DNA from: Chitinophagaceae bacterium
GTDB taxonomy: Bacteria > Bacteroidota > Bacteroidia > Chitinophagales > Chitinophagaceae
Assembly: GCA_021151685.1 (NCBI GenBank)
Contig: JAGKWS010000005.1
Span: forward strand, 1-64,000
Reading direction: 5' to 3'
Length of the DNA stretch: 64,000 nt
Shown here: in pieces, positions 27,997-37,199 of the stretch
How the letters are laid out: each line of letters opens with the position of its first letter
How positions within the stretch are numbered: position 1 is the stretch's first letter
Made by a program: the position numbers and the translations under genes
Notes under the pieces: model-generated
What the model was told of the DNA's origin: nothing
What the model saw: only the letters and a program-made list of their open reading frames with translations
The model's database searches: none

Positions 27997-29247
27997 ATGG
28001 AACTACAACAACAGCAACAGCATCATATACGGCTTGCCGAAGATTCGCTGACGAAACAAACCACCACGCTGAACCTTGGGCCTACGCACCCGGCCACGCA
28101 TGGTGTGTTTCAGAACATTATGGAGATAGATGGTGAACGTGTGCTGGAAACCGTACCCACCATTGGCTACATTCATCGTGCTTTCGAGAAAATAGCCGAA
28201 CGCAGGCCCTACTATCAAATAACCACACTTACAGACCGACTGAACTATTGCTCGGCCCCTATCAACAATATGGGCTGGCATATGACTATAGAAAAACTGC
28301 TGAAGCTGAAGTTGCCCAAGCGGGTAGAGTATATGCGGGTACTACTGATGGAGTTATCGCGCATTGCCGACCACCTTGTGTGCAACTCGGTTATTGCGGT
28401 AGATACCGGTGCGCTAACACCCTTTACCTACGTGTTTCAGCAACGCGAAATGATTTATGAAATGTTTGAAGAAATTGGTGGCTCGCGTCTCACTACCAAC
28501 ATTGGTCGTGTGGGTGGCTTCGAGCGCAATTTCTCCGATGCATTTTATACCAAGCTGAAAGCGTTTATGGCGCAGTTCCCCAAGGTAATGAAGGAATTTG
28601 AGGGCCTGCTGAACCGCAACCGCATATTTATGGATCGCTGCATAGGTGCAGGCCCTATTAATGCCGAGCGTGCACTGAGCTATAGCTTTACCGGCCCCAA
28701 TCTGCGTGCCGCCGGTGTAGACTACGATGTACGCGTAGCGCAACCGTATAGCTCTTACGAAGATTTCGAATTTAAGATACCTGTAGGTACTACGGGCGAT
28801 GTGTATGACCGCTTTATGGTGCGCAATGGCGAGATATGGGAAAGCTACAGCATCATTCAGCAAGCCATAGACAAGATAGAGAAGATAGAAAAAGAAGACC
28901 CGGCACAGAAACACATTTTCTATGCCAAAGAAGCAGACCGCTACCATGTACCGCCCAAAGAGGATGTGTACACCAAAATGGAAGCACTCATCTGGCACTT
29001 CAAGATGATAATGGGCGAAATAGATGCTCCTGCCGGCGAGGTCTACCATTCGGTAGAGGGTGGCAATGGCGAGGTAGGTTACTACCTGATAAGCGATGGT
29101 GGCCGCAGCCCGTACCGTTTGCACTTCCGCCGTCCTTGCTTCATCTATTATCAGGCATACCCCGAGATTGTGAAAAACGGCCTGCTGAGCGATGCCGTTA
29201 TCACCCTCAGTAGCCTGAACGTGATAGCAGGAGAGTTGGATGCATAA
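27997..29247 (+). CDS. nuoD: NADH-quinone oxidoreductase subunit D
   Basis: The 49-kDa-type subunit of complex I, 416 residues, related to NiFe-hydrogenase large subunits. It forms the quinone chamber with NuoB. Conserved segments include NLGPTHPATHGV (quinone headgroup His region), GYIHRAFEKIAE, DRLNYCSAPINN, and the end SDGGRSPYRLHFRRP...SSLNVIAGELDA, with the Asp-Pro/Arg features of the family. Normal length and intact. A spacer with a hairpin separates it from the Uma2 gene. Confidence 0.97.
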   Translation: MELQQQQQHHIRLAEDSLTKQTTTLNLGPTHPATHGVFQNIMEIDGERVLETVPTIGYIHRAFEKIAERRPYYQITTLTDRLNYCSAPINNMGWHMTIEKLLKLKLPKRVEYMRVLLMELSRIADHLVCNSVIAVDTGALTPFTYVFQQREMIYEMFEEIGGSRLTTNIGRVGGFERNFSDAFYTKLKAFMAQFPKVMKEFEGLLNRNRIFMDRCIGAGPINAERALSYSFTGPNLRAAGVDYDVRVAQPYSSYEDFEFKIPVGTTGDVYDRFMVRNGEIWESYSIIQQAIDKIEKIEKEDPAQKHIFYAKEADRYHVPPKEDVYTKMEALIWHFKMIMGEIDAPAGEVYHSVEGGNGEVGYYLISDGGRSPYRLHFRRPCFIYYQAYPEIVKNGLLSDAVITLSSLNVIAGELDA

Positions 29248-29314
29248 AAAAGTGAGGTTACAGTACACAATTGATTTTGATAACGCATCAGCAAAAAGGC
29301 TAATCAGTAAATAA

Positions 29315-29812
29315 ATGGAAATTCGTTTTTCAGAAGAAAAAATGAACAAGGTGCAGGAAATCATTGCTCGCTACCCCGAAGGGAAGCAGAAAAGTGCATT
29401 GATACCGGTACTGCATCTGGCACAGGGCGAGTTTGGCGGATGGCTGGACGTACCCGTTATGGACTACGTAGCCAGCCTGCTGAACATATTGCCAATAGAG
29501 GTGTATGAGGTGGCTACCTTCTATACCATGTTCAACATGAAGCCTGTGGGCAAACACCTGTTGGAGGTATGCCATACCGGCCCGTGCATGGTAAGCGGCA
29601 GCGACGAGATAATAGACTACATAAAGGAGAAACTGGGCATTGGCCCCGGCGAAACCACTCCCGATGGTCTCTTTACACTAAAGCCGGCCGAGTGCCTTGG
29701 TGCGTGTGGGTATGCGCCCATGATGCAGTTGGGCAAAACCTACCGCGAGCACCTGACAAAGGAAAAAATAGACCAGCTGATAGAAGAACTGAGGGGGGCT
29801 GAGGCCAACTAA
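29315..29812 (+). CDS. nuoE: NADH-quinone oxidoreductase subunit E
   Basis: Thioredoxin-fold [2Fe-2S] subunit (N1a), 165 residues. Cluster ligands are in CHTGPCMV and AECLGACGYAPMMQ. Preceded by FYTMFNMKPVGKH, typical of the family. It works with NuoF at the NADH-oxidising tip. The next gene starts one base after its stop codon, indicating co-transcription with the inserted AHSA1-like gene. Confidence 0.96.
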   Translation: MEIRFSEEKMNKVQEIIARYPEGKQKSALIPVLHLAQGEFGGWLDVPVMDYVASLLNILPIEVYEVATFYTMFNMKPVGKHLLEVCHTGPCMVSGSDEIIDYIKEKLGIGPGETTPDGLFTLKPAECLGACGYAPMMQLGKTYREHLTKEKIDQLIEELRGAEAN

Positions 29813-29813
29813 T

Positions 29814-30224
29814 ATGTCGTTCGATCTGCAAATGAGCTTCTTTTTCTCGGCACCACCTGCACGCGTGCTGCACCTGATAACCGATGCAACACTCATACGC
29901 AAGTGGAGCGGCGAAGAGGGTATCATAGAAGCAAAAGAAGGAGGTGTTATGTCTTTGTTTGATGGCTGGGCAACTGGAACCGTAACAGAAGCAGGCACCA
30001 ACAAACTGAGTTTTAGCTGGAAGGTGGCAGAATGGACAGACGAAACCCCTGAAACTATGGTGCAGCTATCGCTGCGTGGCAAGGACGGAGGATGCGAAGT
30101 AACTGTGCAGCACACCGGCTTTGCCACCGAAGACGAAATGAAAAGACACAAAACCGGCTGGAACGATTTCTTCTTCGACCCACTGGAAGACTATATAATG
30201 ATTTTTGAAAACCGTAACCGATGA
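29814..30224 (+). CDS. SRPBCC/AHSA1-like protein
   Basis: A 136-residue START/SRPBCC-fold protein of the AHSA1 type (activator of Hsp90 ATPase homologue domain). Typical marks are the early FSAPPARVLHLITDATLIRKWSG segment and the C-terminal HTGFATEDEMKRHKTGWNDF helix. These proteins have a hydrophobic pocket for an unknown small ligand. It lies one base after nuoE and overlaps the next gene by 4 bp (ATGA), so the two inserted genes are probably translated together. No link to complex I is known to me. Confidence 0.82.
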   Translation: MSFDLQMSFFFSAPPARVLHLITDATLIRKWSGEEGIIEAKEGGVMSLFDGWATGTVTEAGTNKLSFSWKVAEWTDETPETMVQLSLRGKDGGCEVTVQHTGFATEDEMKRHKTGWNDFFFDPLEDYIMIFENRNR

Positions 30225-30658
30225 GGTATATTTTATCTATACTATTTGTAGCATGTTGCCTGCCTGTGCTGGCACAGCAACCCGACCGTGCATCGCTGAA
30301 CCTGTCTATGATGGTGTTGGACCGTGCGCTGGAGAAAAAAGATAGCATATCTCTCAACAGGTTGATGAGCGACCAGATAACTTATGGGCACTCTAACGGT
30401 TGGATAGAAACCAAAAAACAGGTAATTGACGACCTGTATAACGGCACCATATCTTACGACCGTATTGTAACTACACAGCCCGAGGTTACCATAACAGGCA
30501 ATGTGGCACAGGTGCGCAGCAATGCCGATATATGGGCTAAACTGAATGGCGAAAACGGCATCTACAACCTGAAAGTATTGCAAATATGGCTGTGGCAAAA
30601 CGGCCGTTGGGTGCTGTTTGCAAGGCAGAGTGTGTCTGCGACAAAAGAGAAAAAATAA
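30221..30658 (+). CDS. Secreted SnoaL/DUF4440-like protein
   Basis: Periplasmic or secreted NTF2-fold protein of 145 residues. The signal peptide MRYILSILFVACCLPVLAQ is clear. The mature part (RASLNLSMMVLDRALEKKDSISLNRLM..., YGHSNGWIETKKQ, QVRSNADIW, LQIWLWQNGRWVLFARQS) fits the DUF4440/SnoaL-like pattern: two helices then a curved sheet ending in a W.L..RQ strand. The ligand is unknown. It lies between the AHSA1-like gene and nuoF. Confidence 0.75.
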   Translation: MRYILSILFVACCLPVLAQQPDRASLNLSMMVLDRALEKKDSISLNRLMSDQITYGHSNGWIETKKQVIDDLYNGTISYDRIVTTQPEVTITGNVAQVRSNADIWAKLNGENGIYNLKVLQIWLWQNGRWVLFARQSVSATKEKK

Positions 30659-30699
30659 AGTAAAGACGAAAATATAAACACCCTGCAAAGGGGTTGCAT

Positions 30700-32055
30700 A
30701 TGGCAATCAAACTACTATTAGCAAACGACCACATAGAAGGTATTCGGTACTACGAAACCTACCGGAAACATGGTGGCTACACCGCGGCAGAGAAGGCTTT
30801 CAAAATGGGGCCGGCCGACATAGTGGAAGAAGTAAAGAAGAGCGGTCTGCGTGGCCGTGGCGGTGCGGGCTTCCCTACAGGTATGAAGTGGAGCTTTTTG
30901 GCCAAACCCGAGGGCGTACCCCGCCACCTGGTGTGCAATGCCGATGAGTCGGAGCCGGGCACCTTCAAAGACCGCTACCTCATGGAGTTTCACCCACACC
31001 TGTTTATTGAGGGTTTGCTCATCAGCAGCTTTGCGCTGGGCAGCAACGCTACGTATGTATATATACGTGGCGAGTATGCCTGGATACCAGACATACTGGA
31101 GCAGGCTATAGCCGAAGCCAAAAACGCCGGCTGGCTGGGTAAAAACATCCTTGGCTCTGGTTTCGATTGCGAGATATATGTACACCGTGGTGCGGGTGCT
31201 TATATATGCGGCGAGGAAACTGCACTGATAGAGTCGCTGGAAGGCAAGCGTGGCAACCCACGTATGAAACCACCATTCCCGGCCATACAAGGTTTGTGGA
31301 TGCGCCCTACAGTGGTAAACAACGTAGAGACACTGGCGGCCGTAGTGCCCATCATTTCTATGGGTGGTGAGGAATATGCCAAAATAGGCGTAGGACGGTC
31401 TACCGGCACCAAGCTGCTCTCGGTATGTGGTAACGTAAACAAGCCAGGCGTGTACGAAATAGACATGACCTGCTCTGTAGAAGAGTTTATATACAGCGAC
31501 GAATACTGTGGTGGCATCATCAAAGGTCGCCAGCTAAAGGCATGTATACCGGGAGGTTCATCGGTACCTATTGTTCCGGCCAACCTGCTGCTGAAAACAG
31601 CCAAGGGCGAAACCCGCTTCATGAACTACGAGAGCCTGTCGGACGGTGGCTTTGCTACCGGTACCATGATGGGGTCTGGCGGTTTTATTGTACTGGACGA
31701 TAGCCAATGTATAGTTCGCCATACCATGACACTGGCCCGCTTCTACCATCACGAAAGCTGCGGACAGTGCAGCCCATGCCGCGAGGGTACCGGCTGGATG
31801 CATAAGATACTAAAGAACATAGAGTACGGTAAGGGTAAAATGAGCGATATAGACCTGTTGTGGGACATACAGCGCAAGATAGAGGGCAATACCATTTGTC
31901 CGCTGGGCGATGCGGCTGCATGGCCGGTGGCTGCTGCCATCCGTCACTTCCGCGACGAGTTTGAATGGCATGTGAAAAATCCTGAAGAATCGCAGACACG
32001 CAACTTTGGTTTGGCCCATTATGCCGACCCGATACACGTACCTGCAAGTGCATAG
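30700..32055 (+). CDS. nuoF: NADH-quinone oxidoreductase subunit F
   Basis: NADH-binding FMN/[4Fe-4S] subunit, 451 residues. GLRGRGGAGFPTGMKW and NADESEPGTFKDR form the FMN/NADH site; GAGAYICGEETALIESLEG is also typical. The N3 cluster ligands are in ESCGQCSPCREG and TICPLGDA. I used ATG at 30700 (MAIKLLLAN) over the in-frame TTG two codons earlier. An ATPase gene starts 16 bp after it, where nuoG would be expected. Confidence 0.97.
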   Translation: MAIKLLLANDHIEGIRYYETYRKHGGYTAAEKAFKMGPADIVEEVKKSGLRGRGGAGFPTGMKWSFLAKPEGVPRHLVCNADESEPGTFKDRYLMEFHPHLFIEGLLISSFALGSNATYVYIRGEYAWIPDILEQAIAEAKNAGWLGKNILGSGFDCEIYVHRGAGAYICGEETALIESLEGKRGNPRMKPPFPAIQGLWMRPTVVNNVETLAAVVPIISMGGEEYAKIGVGRSTGTKLLSVCGNVNKPGVYEIDMTCSVEEFIYSDEYCGGIIKGRQLKACIPGGSSVPIVPANLLLKTAKGETRFMNYESLSDGGFATGTMMGSGGFIVLDDSQCIVRHTMTLARFYHHESCGQCSPCREGTGWMHKILKNIEYGKGKMSDIDLLWDIQRKIEGNTICPLGDAAAWPVAAAIRHFRDEFEWHVKNPEESQTRNFGLAHYADPIHVPASA

Positions 32056-32071
32056 TTTTTAACTACATTAG

Positions 32072-33106
32072 GTGAGCCACCACATAGAACATATAGAAAT
32101 AAGCAATTTCAAATCGATACGCCACGCTACTATAGAGGGGTGTAAGCGAATCAATGTGTTCATTGGGTATCCTAATGTGGGCAAAAGTGCGATACTGGAG
32201 GCGATGTCTGGTTTGAGTTATTTGCAGAAAGATTACACAGAGTCCTTTTCTAAACTTTGCAGAGTAAATGGTGCATCTGAAATTTTTCATAACGGAAATT
32301 ATCAGGAACAAACCTCTACTAGCATCAATAAGAATATAAGGGTAGGTCTGAAATATCTGCATGAAACTACTCTTGATTGTGGTGTAGAAGTATTTCAGCA
32401 AAATATTAATACATGGCTTCTTGTTTCAAACCTCCGCTTTCACGACAAAAGAGTTGAAGATCTTACTAAATACATCCCGGAAAAATCTATTGGATTAGAA
32501 TCTGTCGTTGTAAAACAATACAAATTCCCCCATAACGGACATTATAACAACCATAAAACTAATGGTCTAACATTGTTCAATCCACATGGCGAAAATCTTG
32601 TTGACATACTCCAGTCGCATAAAGAATTGCGGAAAGAAATATCACAAATGTTTCGGGCGTACAACTTGAACTTATCTATCGATCAGGGGAATAACTCACT
32701 GAAGGCACTAAAACACTTGGAAGACGAAGCAATCTATCTGATACCATTCTACCAAATGGCAGATACGCTCCAAAGGCTCATTTTCCATAAAGCAGCAATC
32801 ATGAGCAATCAAAACTCGGTATTGCTGTTCGAGGAACCTGAGGCACACATGTTTCCGCCATACATTCGGAAGTTTACGAAAGACATAGTATTTGATAAAG
32901 AACGCAATAATCAGTTCTTTATAGCTACTCATAGTCCTCTGGTAGTAAGTGATTTTCTGGAAGATGCCCGCGAAGATTTGGCTATTCATTTGGTGGGGCT
33001 AAAAAACGGAGAAACAACTATTAAAACATTAACTGAAGCAGAAGTAACCGAAGTATATGAATATGGTGTAGACTTATTTTTCAATATTGAAAGCTATTTG
33101 GAATAA
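32072..33106 (+). CDS. AAA/ABC-type ATPase of a two-gene conflict system
   Basis: OLD-like/AAA_15/AAA_21 ATPase of 344 residues. It begins with the family hallmark IEISNFKSIRHATIEG, then Walker A (GYPNVGKS, 32-39), Walker B (VLLFEEPEAHMF, 250-261) and the switch ATHSPLVVSDF (285-295). No fused nuclease domain; that role may belong to the next gene, which overlaps by one base (TAATG). GTG start at 32072 follows nuoF by 16 bp. Codons are visibly more AT-rich than in the nuo genes, a sign of transfer. Such ATPase/TOPRIM pairs occur in phage-defence systems (PARIS, OLD/Gabija types). Assignment to a named system is uncertain. Confidence 0.8.
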   Translation: MSHHIEHIEISNFKSIRHATIEGCKRINVFIGYPNVGKSAILEAMSGLSYLQKDYTESFSKLCRVNGASEIFHNGNYQEQTSTSINKNIRVGLKYLHETTLDCGVEVFQQNINTWLLVSNLRFHDKRVEDLTKYIPEKSIGLESVVVKQYKFPHNGHYNNHKTNGLTLFNPHGENLVDILQSHKELRKEISQMFRAYNLNLSIDQGNNSLKALKHLEDEAIYLIPFYQMADTLQRLIFHKAAIMSNQNSVLLFEEPEAHMFPPYIRKFTKDIVFDKERNNQFFIATHSPLVVSDFLEDAREDLAIHLVGLKNGETTIKTLTEAEVTEVYEYGVDLFFNIESYLE

Positions 33107-33639
33107 TGGATTTGCACTTTATTCCGGAATGCTATTTTGATACGGTACTGCTAAAAAATATTCTGGCAGTACGTAAGGTGAACCATAGGCAAGGTTGCGA
33201 TAATGTAGTGAAGGAACTGAGTGAAGGTAAACGACTGAAAAACGACTTTGCAGTGGCCCTGATTGATGGCGACAAAAGAAAACTGAAGTATGTACAAGAA
33301 TGTGAAACCATAGTAAAAACAAATAATCTTGTTTTACTAAAACATAAAAACAAACAACACTACATCATACAGCTTGTACCTGCCATTGAGCGTTGGGTGC
33401 TGAACGTAATTGAGGAAGGACAAGTTGACATGGATGGGCTAAATTTGCGTGCAGATTTAGAAGGATTGAAAGATTTTACGAAATATAGCTGCGCAAGCGA
33501 AAGTGAAGATTTACATCGATTGTGCAAGAGATTACTAAATTGCGATAGTACCACAATGAGGATGCTGAAAAGCTGGCTGACTCATTTACACAAAAACAAC
33601 AGGAACGCAGATATAAACGTATTGAAACAAAATGTCTGA
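33106..33639 (+). CDS. Small TOPRIM-like (DUF4435/OLD-type) partner protein
   Basis: Unrecognised with certainty. The 177-residue protein has an acidic pattern like a minimal TOPRIM domain: E8 and D12 in FIPECYFDTVLL, then a D-x-D pair (D54, D56) in AVALIDGDKRK after a predicted beta strand. A basic stretch (KHKNKQHY) and a helical C-terminal half follow. It lacks the usual Gly after the first Glu. The gene starts in the stop codon of the ATPase and ends 8 bp inside nuoG, so it is translationally linked on both sides. Its likely role is the nuclease or effector of the ATPase pair (inference from layout). Confidence 0.6.
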   Translation: MDLHFIPECYFDTVLLKNILAVRKVNHRQGCDNVVKELSEGKRLKNDFAVALIDGDKRKLKYVQECETIVKTNNLVLLKHKNKQHYIIQLVPAIERWVLNVIEEGQVDMDGLNLRADLEGLKDFTKYSCASESEDLHRLCKRLLNCDSTTMRMLKSWLTHLHKNNRNADINVLKQNV

Positions 33640-34726
33640 AACACCAAATTTCAAAGTAACGATTGACAACATCAGCATAGAGGTGCCTGCTGGTACTACT
33701 ATCCTGAATGCTGCACGTATGATAGGTGGCGATGTTACGCCCCCTGCCATGTGCTACTATAGCAAGCTGAAGAACAGCGGCGGTAAGTGCCGCACCTGTC
33801 TGGTAGAGGTGAGCAAGGGCTCTGAAAAAGACCCGCGCCCCATGCCCAAGCTGGTGGCCAGCTGCCGCACCACCGTTATGGATGGTATGGAGGTGAAGAA
33901 CATTACCTCAGAGAAAGTGGTTGATGCCCGCAAGGGTGTGGTAGAGTTCCTGCTGCTGAACCACCCGCTGGACTGCCCCGTATGCGACCAGGCTGGTGAG
34001 TGCGACCTGCAAAACCTGAGCTACGAACATGGTTCTGAAGCCACCCGCTACGAGTTCAAACGCCGCACGTTCGAGAAAGAAGACATTGGCCCATACATTT
34101 CGCTGCACATGAACCGTTGTATCATGTGTTTCCGTTGTGTGTTTACTGCCGACCAACTGACAGAACGTCGCGAACATGGTATTCTGGAGCGTGGCGACCA
34201 TGCACAAATCAGCACCATGCTCAACAAGGCACTGGACAACGAGTTCATAGGCAACGTGATAGATGTATGCCCCGTAGGTGCGCTTACCGATAAAACATTC
34301 CGCTTCAAAAACCGTGTGTGGTTCACCAAACCGGTAGATGCTCATTGCGAATGCACCAAGTGCAGCGGCAAAGCCCGCCTGTGGATGCGCGGCGAAGAGG
34401 TATTCCGTGTTACGGCCCGTAAGAACGAATGGGGCGAGGTAGAAGATTGGATTTGTAATGACTGCCGCTTCCACAAGAAGCAAACCAGCGATTGGGTTAT
34501 TGAAGGTCCATCACGCATACCACGCAGCAGCGTTATAGCACAGGGTCACTACCAAGGCAATGTTGGCTGCAAGCCAAATCCGGTTCTTATAGATAAGGTG
34601 ATAGGCAAGCAACCAAAGTACACATTGGACATACATAGCGTTAGCGATGTGAACCGCCCGGAAATAGAGCTATCAAAAATTGATGGTCCTGCACATTCCA
34701 ACAATTTTGGACAAAACAAGAAATAA
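33632..34726 (+). CDS. nuoG: NADH-quinone oxidoreductase subunit G, short form
   Basis: Fe-S subunit of complex I, 364 residues, against ~690-900 in E. coli and similar. It keeps the N-terminal [2Fe-2S] domain (MCYYSKL, GGKCRTCLVEV), the His/Cys cluster region (DCPVCDQAGECDLQN), the CIMCFRCVF and IDVCPVGAL ligands, and a further CTKCSGKARLW...WICNDCRF segment that begins the molybdopterin-like domain. The remainder of that domain is absent. Short NuoG is the usual form in Bacteroidota, and no leftover coding sequence follows, so I read it as intact. Confidence 0.93.
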   Translation: MSETPNFKVTIDNISIEVPAGTTILNAARMIGGDVTPPAMCYYSKLKNSGGKCRTCLVEVSKGSEKDPRPMPKLVASCRTTVMDGMEVKNITSEKVVDARKGVVEFLLLNHPLDCPVCDQAGECDLQNLSYEHGSEATRYEFKRRTFEKEDIGPYISLHMNRCIMCFRCVFTADQLTERREHGILERGDHAQISTMLNKALDNEFIGNVIDVCPVGALTDKTFRFKNRVWFTKPVDAHCECTKCSGKARLWMRGEEVFRVTARKNEWGEVEDWICNDCRFHKKQTSDWVIEGPSRIPRSSVIAQGHYQGNVGCKPNPVLIDKVIGKQPKYTLDIHSVSDVNRPEIELSKIDGPAHSNNFGQNKK

Positions 34727-34798
34727 TAACTGTCTCCGGTACCAATAGGGATATAACAACTACTTTTTTTAAACAACTAAAACTACATTTGCGCCGGT

Positions 34799-35938
34799 AT
34801 GCTGCTATTACAGGTCGATGTTGCGCTGATTATCGAAAAGCTCATCCTGATTTCGGTTATCCTTATGGGTTCTCTGGGTATTGCCATGTATGCAACCTGG
34901 GGCGAACGTAAGGTAGCTGCTATCATGCAGGACCGCTTGGGTCCTAACCGTGCAGGCCCCATGGGTCTGTTACAGCCGCTTGCCGATGGTCTTAAACTTT
35001 TCTTCAAAGAAGAAATCATTCCGGACCGTTCTACCCGTTTCATATTTATACTGGGTCCGTGTCTGGCCATGCTTACCGCGCTTATGACCAGTTCGGTAAT
35101 ACCCTGGGCTCCAGACTACCAAATACCCGGTGGCCGTACCATTACATTTCAGGTGGCCGACATCAATATTGGTATTCTGTTTGTTTTTGGTGTGGTAAGC
35201 CTTGGTGTATATGGTGTTATGCTGGGTGGTTGGGCATCAAACAACAAATTTTCGTTGCTTAGTAGCATCCGTGCTGCATCGCAGGCCATATCTTACGAGT
35301 TGGCTATGGGCCTTAGCCTTATTGCATTACTAATGATGACCGGCTCGCTGAGCCTGCGCGAAATAGTAGCACAGCAACATGGCTTTTGGGAAGGCAACTG
35401 GTTTACATGGAACATCTTTAAGCAACCGCTTGGCTTCATCATTTTCCTTACTTGTGCCTTTGCCGAGCTGAACCGTGCCCCGTTCGACCTTCCCGAGTGT
35501 GAAAGTGAGCTGAACATGGGTTACCATCAGGAGTATTCTTCTATGAAACTTGGCTTCTACCTCTTTGCCGAGTACATAAATCTGTTTATCAGTTCTACCA
35601 TTATCATTACCTTGTTCTTTGGCGGATATAACTTTCCGTTTATGGATCAGGTGAAAGCTGCCGCAGGTCCACTTGTATTCAGCATCATATGTATGCTGGT
35701 ACTCATTACCAAGGCTGTGTGCATGGTACTCTTCTTCATGTTTGTTCGCTGGACGTTGCCACGTTTCCGTTACGACCAACTGATGAAACTGGGCTGGAAA
35801 ACACTGATTCCATTGGCTCTGGCCAATATGGTGGTTACCGGTGCACTAATATTGTGGGTGTTCAACGGACAACCAAAAAATAACGGGGTAGAAGTTGTAA
35901 CTTCTGTAAATACGCCACAAATACAGGCACAGAAGTAA
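34799..35938 (+). CDS. nuoH: NADH-quinone oxidoreductase subunit H
   Basis: Eight-helix membrane subunit that joins the two arms and forms part of the quinone tunnel. Diagnostic motifs are ERKVAAIMQDRLGPNRAGP, LADGLKLFFKEE, RAASQAISYELAMGLSL, and the acidic loop ELNRAPFDLPECESELNMGYHQEYSSM. Length 379 residues. The ~190 bp between its end and nuoI hold no gene; only a small TGCAGT...ACTGCA stem at about 36004-36022. Confidence 0.97.
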   Translation: MLLLQVDVALIIEKLILISVILMGSLGIAMYATWGERKVAAIMQDRLGPNRAGPMGLLQPLADGLKLFFKEEIIPDRSTRFIFILGPCLAMLTALMTSSVIPWAPDYQIPGGRTITFQVADINIGILFVFGVVSLGVYGVMLGGWASNNKFSLLSSIRAASQAISYELAMGLSLIALLMMTGSLSLREIVAQQHGFWEGNWFTWNIFKQPLGFIIFLTCAFAELNRAPFDLPECESELNMGYHQEYSSMKLGFYLFAEYINLFISSTIIITLFFGGYNFPFMDQVKAAAGPLVFSIICMLVLITKAVCMVLFFMFVRWTLPRFRYDQLMKLGWKTLIPLALANMVVTGALILWVFNGQPKNNGVEVVTSVNTPQIQAQK

Positions 35939-36128
35939 GCAACACCTAACCAAAAGTCTGGAAACCATTGTTGCCGGGATGTAATGCTGCATTCTGGCAA
36001 TATTGCAGTTTTCAAGACTGCATAAATAACAGAAAATAAGTGGGTTGCCACTAGGTACAACTAATGGCTGTACTAAAATGACAACCGGAGATAGAAACGA
36101 TTATTGACATTCTTGAAAAAGAAGACCA

Positions 36129-36638
36129 ATGCAGAAGTTAACAAACAGAGCAGTACAGATAGATCGAAGTCCGCTTACACTCTCAGAGCGGGCATACCTA
36201 CCTGCGCTTGCCAAGGGGTTGGGTACTACGCTCAGCCACATATTCAAAAAGAAGGCTACCGTTAGCTATCCCGAGGAAAAACGTCCATTCAGCCCCGTGT
36301 TTCGTGGCCTGCATGTGCTGAACCGCGACGAAAACGGTGCAGAGCGTTGCACAGCCTGTGGCCTGTGTGCCCTTGCCTGCCCTGCAGAGGCCATCACCAT
36401 GGAAGCTGCCGAAAGGAAAGCGGGTGAAGAAAACCTGTACCGCGAAGAGAAATACGCTGCACGCTATGAAATAAACATGCTGCGCTGCATTTTCTGCGGC
36501 TACTGCGAGGAAGCTTGCCCCAAAGATGCGGTGTATCTGTCTGAGACAGTTATGCCTGCCAACTACAAGCGCGAAGGCTTTATATACAAGAAAGAAGATA
36601 TGCTCATTCCTCACCCACAAAAAAAGGCTTCTACGTAA
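36129..36638 (+). CDS. nuoI: NADH-quinone oxidoreductase subunit I
   Basis: Ferredoxin-like subunit with two [4Fe-4S] clusters (N6a, N6b). Both binding motifs are complete: CTACGLCALACP and CIFCGYCEEACP, each followed by the fourth-ligand Pro. 169 residues. It bridges NuoG and NuoB in the peripheral arm. nuoJ starts 2 bp after its stop. Confidence 0.96.
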   Translation: MQKLTNRAVQIDRSPLTLSERAYLPALAKGLGTTLSHIFKKKATVSYPEEKRPFSPVFRGLHVLNRDENGAERCTACGLCALACPAEAITMEAAERKAGEENLYREEKYAARYEINMLRCIFCGYCEEACPKDAVYLSETVMPANYKREGFIYKKEDMLIPHPQKKAST

Positions 36639-36640
36639 TT

Positions 36641-37162
36641 ATGTCGCTCTACGATCTTTTATTCTGGGGTTTGTCGGCCATGGCCGTAGGTTGTGCACTT
36701 GGGGTTATCCTTAGCCGCAACCCGGTGAATAGTGTGATGTTCCTCATTCTTACGTTTTTTGCCATATCTGGTCACTACATTCTTATGAATGCTCAGTTTC
36801 TGGCAGTAGTCAACATCATTGTGTACGCAGGTGCTATCATGGTGTTGTTCCTGTTCGTTATCATGCTCATGAACCTGAATGCCGATGTAGAGCCACAAAA
36901 GAGTCAGCTCATACAGCTTGCCGGCATTATATCGGGGGGCGTACTCTTTATTATCCTCATATCTGCCCTGCGCAATGCATCCAATGTTCCTATCGACCAA
37001 CAACCGGTAGACATTGGTTTGATAGAAAATCTGGGTAAGGTGCTGTTCAAAGACTATGTATTACCGTTCGAGATCAGCAGTGTGCTGTTCCTCAGTGCCA
37101 TGATAGGTGCTGTGGTAATAGGTAAAAAAGAAATTGCGGCACCCGAAAATGAAGCTAACTAA
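36641..37162 (+). CDS. nuoJ: NADH-quinone oxidoreductase subunit J
   Basis: Five-helix membrane subunit of the proton-pumping arm, 173 residues. The conserved NPVNSVMFLILTFFAISGHYI region and the VNIIVYAGAIMVLFLFVIMLMN helix (site of the pi-bulge linked to the active/deactive change in homologues) are clear. Between nuoI and nuoK in the usual order. Confidence 0.95.
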   Translation: MSLYDLLFWGLSAMAVGCALGVILSRNPVNSVMFLILTFFAISGHYILMNAQFLAVVNIIVYAGAIMVLFLFVIMLMNLNADVEPQKSQLIQLAGIISGGVLFIILISALRNASNVPIDQQPVDIGLIENLGKVLFKDYVLPFEISSVLFLSAMIGAVVIGKKEIAAPENEAN

Positions 37163-37199
37163 TTGATAACCACATAGCGTACACGTAAAGACAAACATT

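Noticed and set aside
33632..34726. nuoG as a truncated pseudogene
   Set aside because: No remains of the missing domain follow, the stop is clean, and short NuoG is usual in Bacteroidota.
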